Under the pieces are notes generated by a model. The model searched no databases and was not told the DNA's origin. It was given only the letters and a program-made list of their open reading frames with translations. A stretch of DNA of 9,712 bases from Erysipelotrichaceae bacterium (lineage in GTDB: Bacteria > Bacillota_I > Bacilli_A > Erysipelotrichales > Erysipelotrichaceae), in contig JANJWY010000053.1 of assembly GCA_024709285.1 (NCBI GenBank), forward strand, positions 1 to 9,712. The letters are read 5' to 3'. Made by a program: the position numbers and the translations under genes. How positions within the stretch are numbered: position 1 is the first letter of the stretch; each line of letters opens with the position of its first letter. Below are positions 5,764 to 9,712 of this stretch, one piece after another.

Positions 5764-6952
5764 AGTTATTGCGGCTAAGCCTTGATATGTGATAGTGGAT
5801 CCGAGCAAGTTTTCGGTCCGTATTTTTATAAAATGCCTGCTGAATGCGATTTGATATCATGTGTGCATTCTCTTCAGTTTTACAGGGCAGCAACAAAATA
5901 AACTGTGAAACATTCATTCGGGCAAATACATCGCCTTTTCGTAAGGAAATCCCGATCGCAATCTTTAAACGTTCCAACATCTTTGAAACCACAAAATCAT
6001 TCTCAGCACAACTTAAATCAAATAACATGACATAAGATTGTTCATCGGTTCTCTCACTGTTTCGAAGGGCGATTTGATACAGTCTTTTAAATACCTCATA
6101 TTCACAATAGAGAGCGCCTTGAAATTCCGAATTATCATTGAGATTATTCATTAATTCAGAAATATCGAGAGTCTCAAGTTCTTCCTTCGCAATGATGAAG
6201 TTATATAGGTTTTTTGTCCTTAAAGACAATTGTAAATTGAACTCTTTATAAAACTGCTTGCTCAAATGTTCATAATAATCGATGGCCTTCCGATACTGAG
6301 CGCTTAATACCAACGCATTTAAGTAGTAATAATGAAAATCTTCATTGAAAGGTTCCATTTTAAGTGCCATTTGAGTCAAATCCATGACCTTATCATATTC
6401 TTTTTCTAACTCATATTCATTGAGTAAAAATAAAATACTGCGATTGTACAATCCAAAATAATATTCCCTGATCGGAACCGTCCACATTAAATGTGCACTG
6501 TTAATCAGAAAAGGCTGTTTAACTATCAAAATCAGCTGACTAAGTAACTCTCTTTTCTCAGTTATGGATACTGATTTATCTATCGAAAGACGCCACAGAC
6601 GATCAACCTCTTCCGTATCAACGAACATTTCAATATCCGGATTGATTCCATAACCGTTTTTCGTAGTTACAATCAAATCTAAATCTTTAAACATAGGTTG
6701 GGCACTCAACAGCTGACGCAATTTATGCACAGCAAATTTCAGTGCACTCGAAGGATTTTCACTGTCGTTCCATAATAAATCAATCAATTGTTCTTTCGTT
6801 AATGGATTAAGACGGTGATAAAGTAAAATCTCAAAAAACTGCTTTAGATTCTTTCCTAAATAAAGCAGCGGCTGATTGCTCTCATCACCAATCGAAAGTG
6901 TCAATTCACCAAACAAACAAACATCTAAGCGAGGATATGTCTTCTCCAACAT
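5762..6952 (-). CDS. BTAD/SARP-like transcriptional regulator with degenerate GGDEF-like C-terminal domain
   Basis: 396 residues in three parts. Residues 8-107 form an OmpR/PhoB-type winged helix (LDVCLFGELTLSI opening; TKEQLIDLLWND and SALKFAVHKLRQLL as the DNA-binding helices; VTTKNGYGINP as the wing). Residues 108-257 are helical and match a BTAD domain with TPR-like pairs (YDKVMDLTQMALKMEPFNED, then YRKAIDYYEHLSKQF). Residues 278-392 resemble a GGDEF fold: GALYCEYEVFKRLY, then YVMLFDLS, LERLKIAIGISLRKGDVFAR, then FILLLP. The catalytic GG(D/E)EF is N347-V-S-Q-F351, so cyclase activity is not expected; a sensing or dimerisation role is inferred. The gene has its own promoter (6984-7013) and terminator, and lies just upstream of the direct repeats it probably binds. 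Start ATG 6952; the G6 SD is only 4 nt away, so the TTG second codon is an alternative. Confidence 0.87.
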   Translation of the reverse strand: MLEKTYPRLDVCLFGELTLSIGDESNQPLLYLGKNLKQFFEILLYHRLNPLTKEQLIDLLWNDSENPSSALKFAVHKLRQLLSAQPMFKDLDLIVTTKNGYGINPDIEMFVDTEEVDRLWRLSIDKSVSITEKRELLSQLILIVKQPFLINSAHLMWTVPIREYYFGLYNRSILFLLNEYELEKEYDKVMDLTQMALKMEPFNEDFHYYYLNALVLSAQYRKAIDYYEHLSKQFYKEFNLQLSLRTKNLYNFIIAKEELETLDISELMNNLNDNSEFQGALYCEYEVFKRLYQIALRNSERTDEQSYVMLFDLSCAENDFVVSKMLERLKIAIGISLRKGDVFARMNVSQFILLLPCKTEENAHMISNRIQQAFYKNTDRKLARIHYHISRLSRNN

Positions 6953-6956
6953 ACAA

Positions 6957-6962
6957 CCCCCC
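6957..6962 (-). promoter_or_regulatory. Unusual poly-G ribosome binding site of the regulator gene
   Basis: The only SD-like element is a run of six G, 4 nt before ATG 6952 (GGGGGG-TTGT-ATG). A homopolymer here could change length by slippage and so change initiation strength. The spacing is short and would suit the next codon, TTG, at 7 nt. Confidence 0.5.
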
Positions 6963-6983
6963 TATCAAATGATTTCTACGCAG

Positions 6984-7013
6984 ATTATACAATAATTACT
7001 GATGGTCTGTCAA
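6984..7013 (-). promoter_or_regulatory. Sigma-A-type promoter of the BTAD regulator gene
   Basis: Perfect TTGACA (7013-7008) and perfect TATAAT (6989-6984) with an 18-bp spacer. The predicted start is near 6977, leaving about 25 nt of leader before the ATG. It lies after the hydrolase terminator and suggests constitutive expression of the regulator. Confidence 0.85.
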
Positions 7014-7021
7014 AATTATAG

Positions 7022-7050
7022 AAATAAAAAAATCACAATTATCTGTGATT
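7022..7050 (-). terminator. Rho-independent terminator of the MBL-fold hydrolase gene
   Basis: 7-bp stem AATCACA/TGTGATT (7031-7037 with 7044-7050), 6-nt loop, then T7 on the minus strand. The TAA stop of the hydrolase (7041-7039) lies in the loop, so the 5' arm of the stem is coding sequence. Confidence 0.8.
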
Positions 7051-7662
7051 CCTTCTAAACGAAAATATAAACGGATTTTGTGCTTTTTCAGTCTTCAAAT
7101 TAGTCAACGGACCATGTCCGGGATAAACATTGATATCCCCATCCAAGGAGCAGACAAAATTCAGTGAATCCATGATATCGCGTGAATTTCCCATGTATAA
7201 ATCCGTTCTTCCGATGCTGTTTTTAAAAAGCAAATCTCCGCTAAACAAATGATTCTCAATCAAGTAACATACAGAACCCGGACTGTGACCCGGAGTATGG
7301 AAAACATTGATTTTGAAATTACCTATTTGCAAATATGGTTTGTCAAAAGCAACTACATTCTTCAGACAAGTGACATTACGATGATCACTGTAATTCTTTC
7401 GCGGATCACCAAGCAACTCCTCATCGTCAATGTGAATATAAATATCGATATTGTAATGCTGAGCCAAAACTTCAGCAGCAGCAAAGTGGTCAAAATGACC
7501 ATGAGTAAGCAAAATTGCCAATACCTGGGATGAATCGGGAATCTTACTGATTAGAAATTCCGGTTTGCTTCCCGGATCAATAATCAGATACTGCCCTGAA
7601 TTATTTACCAAAAAACAGTTTGCCTGATAAACTCCCAAAAGAAATGTTTCGATTTTCATCAT
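7039..7662 (-). CDS. MBL-fold metallohydrolase (glyoxalase II / YqgX-like)
   Basis: 207 residues, a complete metallo-beta-lactamase-fold domain of the hydroxyacylglutathione-hydrolase-like group. The metal ligands are all present: H54-x-H56-x-D58-H59 in THGHFDH, H126 in TPGHSPGS, D143 in FSGDLLF and H183 in YPGHGP, consistent with a di-metal site. Family members hydrolyse thioesters such as S-lactoyl-thiols; the substrate here is unknown. It lacks the C-terminal extension of true GloB. YqgX of B. subtilis lies beside comGA, so the gene probably marks the ancestral comG neighbourhood, with the regulator/surface block now lying between them. There is no recognisable SD before ATG 7662, or before the second ATG at 7659. 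An in-frame TAA two codons upstream rules out an earlier start. The rpmG terminator ends only 8 nt upstream. Confidence 0.92.
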   Translation of the reverse strand: MMKIETFLLGVYQANCFLVNNSGQYLIIDPGSKPEFLISKIPDSSQVLAILLTHGHFDHFAAAEVLAQHYNIDIYIHIDDEELLGDPRKNYSDHRNVTCLKNVVAFDKPYLQIGNFKINVFHTPGHSPGSVCYLIENHLFSGDLLFKNSIGRTDLYMGNSRDIMDSLNFVCSLDGDINVYPGHGPLTNLKTEKAQNPFIFSFRRNHR

Positions 7663-7670
7663 AATTTACG

Positions 7671-7690
7671 AAAAAAAGCCCTGAGGCTTT
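7671..7690 (-). terminator. Rho-independent terminator after rpmG
   Basis: 6-bp stem AAAGCC/GGCTTT with loop TCAG (7675-7690 on the minus strand) followed by a T7 run. It begins 1 nt after the rpmG stop codon and ends 8 nt before the hydrolase ATG. Confidence 0.8.
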
Positions 7691-7691
7691 C

Positions 7692-7841
7692 TTACTTTTT
7701 CTCCTTATGAGCAGTCTTTTTATTACAACGAGGGCAATATTTGTTCACTGTCATACGCTCCGGATGTTTACGTTTGTTACGAGTACCGATGTAGTTTTCT
7801 TCACCACACACAGAACACTTGTAAGTAAAGTTGTCTCTCAT
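7692..7841 (-). CDS. rpmG: 50S ribosomal protein L33, zinc-binding type
   Basis: 49 residues (MRDNFTYKCSVCGEENY... ending AHKEKK), a component of the large ribosomal subunit. Two CxxC knuckles (C9/C12 and C36/C39) form a zinc ribbon, so this is the zinc-containing (C+) paralogue rather than the cysteine-free version induced in zinc starvation. The NKRKHPERM stretch is characteristic of the family and the length is normal. A strong SD AGGAGG lies 7 nt before ATG 7841. It sits 57 bp after the penicillin-binding protein gene, has a likely extended -10 promoter of its own and ends in a terminator. Many Bacillota carry more than one rpmG copy; whether another exists here cannot be seen. Confidence 0.97.
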   Translation of the reverse strand: MRDNFTYKCSVCGEENYIGTRNKRKHPERMTVNKYCPRCNKKTAHKEKK

Positions 7842-7868
7842 GAGTCGACCTCCTGTTTATGCTAGGTT

Positions 7869-7877
7869 AGTATATCA
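7869..7877 (-). promoter_or_regulatory. Probable extended -10 promoter for rpmG
   Basis: Minus strand TGATATACT: a TATACT -10 with the extended TGn element. No convincing -35 lies 17 bp upstream, as is common for extended -10 promoters. It is in the 57-bp gap before rpmG and gives a leader of about 25 nt. Confidence 0.5.
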
Positions 7878-7898
7878 TAATGAAAAATAAATTACTAG

Positions 7899-9712
7899 TT
7901 ATTCATATCGATATTTGAGAATTTCCGCCGTTATCTGAAGGCAGATATTGGTTTGCTGAACATCATTCCAAGCGTTTGGAACAGCACATGCAAAAGCTAC
8001 TTCCGGATTGTCATACGGCGCATACCCTACCAGTGTTGCGTTTGGCGAAGAATACCCTTCTGCAGTCACCGATTCGGCTGTCCCTGTTTTGGCCGCAACA
8101 GCAACTTTTAAAGAACTTAACTGCGACTGGCAAAGTCCATCCGTCACACATAATCTGAAACCCTGCTGAACTCGGCGAATGGCGGATTCATTACTTAAAA
8201 CCGATAAAATCTCCGGTGTGTTCTGATAAACCATAAAATCCGTTGATGACTGATAGGCTTCCTTAACTGTTCGTAATTTCAGCCGAACCCCGTCATTAGC
8301 TATAGTAGCGGCATATTGAGCCAGCTGAACCGTAGTGTAGGTATCATATTGGCCGATGGCAAAATCCAATAAATGGCCACCTAAATTGGCAGCACCTTTG
8401 TATCCTGTCTGCTCATTGGGCAAGTCTATCAGCGTGTTTGTTCCCAAACCAAACTGACTGAAGTAGTTTCTCATGACATTAAATGCATTCAAATCGATTC
8501 GCAAAGGACCGTCATATACGTAATTTGCACCACCCAATCTCATCGCAATCTGAAACATGTATACATTGGAAGACAAAGACAGTGCTGAAAGATCATTGAT
8601 CAAACCTAAATTACGATAGGATTTCTTCAATTCAGTATCTCTTATCTTAATAGGCTCATCCCTTATGATTTCTCCTGCCCGAATGACATTTTCACTCAAA
8701 CCCATATAAATGGTAGCACCTTTGACACTGGAACCAACAACCATCGCATCCGTATATGTCATCGTAGAATCAACGACATAACCACTTGATGTTTTACGTA
8801 TTCCCAAAGCCACCAAAACATCCCCGGTATTGGGCTCCGTAATCACAAAATACATTTTATCCATGTATTTTCTATTCTTATTATTGATATGGGAATCCAG
8901 TATGCGCTTAGCAACTTCTTCGGCATATAACTGCCAACCCAAATCAAAAGTAGTTACAATATCGTATCCTTTTGAACCTTCAATTACGGTTTCCAGCAAA
9001 CCGACTCCCTCTGTATCATAACTGAGACTGAAAACCGAACGGGCACCTTTAAGGACATCTTCATATTTCAGTTCAATTCCAGAAGTTCCGACATTTTCAT
9101 TTCTGGAATAATCCAATGCCAGGTAAGAAATAAGTCTTTCCGCCGGCAGTCCTTGCTGACTTGTCGAAACATTTCCCATTATCGTACGCAAAGTTGATCC
9201 TTGTGGATATTCCCTGCTCCAATTTATGGCTACATTAAAACCGCGGTATAGATTTATATGCTCGACTAGATAGGCAACTTCTGATTTTGAAGCGTTGAGT
9301 TTAATGATCTTTTCCCGTCCGCCGGTAGGTAAATCCATTGCCTGCTTGATAACGAAAGCTCTTCGGGTACGATCATCAAAACGACTTAACATAACTTCAG
9401 TTATCCGACTTATTTTTAATTGATAAATATCATTATCCGATAATTGTCCGCTGCGGTATTCATCCCACTCCGACGCTCTGATCAAGGAAGTAGCCTCATC
9501 ACTATGCAACATGATGAAGAGATCCTTTAAATCCCTAGCACGCAGGTTTTCAGTAGAAACTTCAAAATTATCAGCGAAAAGGTAGGCTAAATCCCACTTC
9601 TCGCGGTCAGTGACGCGTAATGGAGGCAGATAGGTTATAACTAACTGCTCACTGTTTGCTACTAATATTTCACCGTGCCGATCCTTGATCTCACCACGCG
9701 GTGTAGTTACTG
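7899..9712 (-). CDS. Class B penicillin-binding protein (PBP2/PbpA-like transpeptidase), N-terminus outside window
   Basis: The frame stays open to the right edge, giving 603 visible residues. An ATG at 9512 is internal. The first residues read VTTPRGEIKDRHGEILVAN, the RGxIxDRxGxxLA signature that opens the PBP dimerisation domain just outside the membrane. Only a short cytoplasmic tail and the TM anchor (roughly 40-60 residues) should be missing. The transpeptidase domain has S327-S-V-K330 (SxxK, acylated serine), S380-S-N382 (SxN) and K541-T-G543 followed by T, in the normal order and spacing. It ends about 60 residues after KTG with no PASTA domain, which points to an elongation-type PBP2/PbpA rather than PBP2x. 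It would cross-link peptidoglycan, probably with a RodA-type partner, and be a beta-lactam target. pbpA near rpmGA in B. subtilis supports the match. Confidence 0.93.
   Translation of the reverse strand, partial: VTTPRGEIKDRHGEILVANSEQLVITYLPPLRVTDREKWDLAYLFADNFEVSTENLRARDLKDLFIMLHSDEATSLIRASEWDEYRSGQLSDNDIYQLKISRITEVMLSRFDDRTRRAFVIKQAMDLPTGGREKIIKLNASKSEVAYLVEHINLYRGFNVAINWSREYPQGSTLRTIMGNVSTSQQGLPAERLISYLALDYSRNENVGTSGIELKYEDVLKGARSVFSLSYDTEGVGLLETVIEGSKGYDIVTTFDLGWQLYAEEVAKRILDSHINNKNRKYMDKMYFVITEPNTGDVLVALGIRKTSSGYVVDSTMTYTDAMVVGSSVKGATIYMGLSENVIRAGEIIRDEPIKIRDTELKKSYRNLGLINDLSALSLSSNVYMFQIAMRLGGANYVYDGPLRIDLNAFNVMRNYFSQFGLGTNTLIDLPNEQTGYKGAANLGGHLLDFAIGQYDTYTTVQLAQYAATIANDGVRLKLRTVKEAYQSSTDFMVYQNTPEILSVLSNESAIRRVQQGFRLCVTDGLCQSQLSSLKVAVAAKTGTAESVTAEGYSSPNATLVGYAPYDNPEVAFACAVPNAWNDVQQTNICLQITAEILKYRYE

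Noticed and set aside
5762..6952. Regulator as an active diguanylate cyclase
   Set aside because: The GG(D/E)EF loop is replaced by NVSQF, lacking the catalytic acid and glycines.
2362..7013. Regulator/surface block as an integrated mobile element
   Set aside because: No integrase, transposase, tRNA target, flanking direct repeats or terminal inverted repeats were seen at its ends.
7249..7533. Plus-strand frame of 94 codons opposite the hydrolase gene
   Set aside because: It is antisense to a gene with all catalytic motifs intact, has no SD and encodes no recognisable protein.
9510..9512. ATG 9512 as the start of the penicillin-binding protein
   Set aside because: The same frame is open to the window edge and encodes the conserved RGxIxDRxG signature upstream, so this Met is internal.

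Overview
The window comes from a low-GC Gram-positive bacterium (Bacillota). It has a comG-type competence pseudopilus operon, a zinc-type ribosomal protein L33, a class B penicillin-binding protein, strong Shine-Dalgarno (SD) sites and a long secreted surface protein with a C-terminal wall or membrane anchor. The backbone order (class B PBP, rpmG, glyoxalase-II-like hydrolase, comGA) looks like a compacted form of the pbpA ... rpmGA ... yqgX, comGA order of Bacillus subtilis as I recall it. An Erysipelotrichia-like or similar lineage is possible, but the sequence alone does not settle it. Every gene is on the minus strand, so transcription runs from high to low coordinates.

Layout in transcription order. 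(1) 9712-7899: class B PBP whose N-terminus lies outside the window. (2) 7841-7692: rpmG (L33), followed by a terminator. (3) 7662-7039: metallo-beta-lactamase-fold hydrolase whose stop codon sits in the loop of its own terminator. (4) 6952-5762: BTAD/SARP-like transcriptional regulator with a C-terminal degenerate GGDEF-like domain, a near-perfect sigma-A promoter and its own terminator. (5) 5658-5236: small two-TM protein of unknown function. (6) 5193-2362: 943-residue secreted surface protein with seven tandem cadherin/Ig-like repeats and a non-canonical LPDTS anchor, ended by a strong terminator at 2308-2345. (7) 2265-1: comGA, comGB, comGC and the start of comGD, tightly packed and partly overlapping.

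The most interesting part is the three-gene block 2362-6952, which sits between the hydrolase and comGA. Directly upstream of the small membrane gene there are two 11-bp direct repeats in head-to-tail register. They end 7-9 bp before a TATAAT-like -10 element, and no -35 hexamer is visible. This is the textbook layout of a SARP-activated promoter, and the gene just upstream encodes a SARP-type regulator. I infer a local regulatory circuit in which the regulator turns on a two-gene unit (membrane protein plus surface adhesin). The block is bounded by terminators on both sides and separates the housekeeping genes from comG.

No mobile element, CRISPR array, tRNA or rRNA was seen. No stretch over about 105 bp lacks a gene. 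By hand count, one 60-base line in the surface gene (3421-3480) is about 42% GC and one in comGB (1021-1080) is about 25%, so composition appears to vary strongly along the window.
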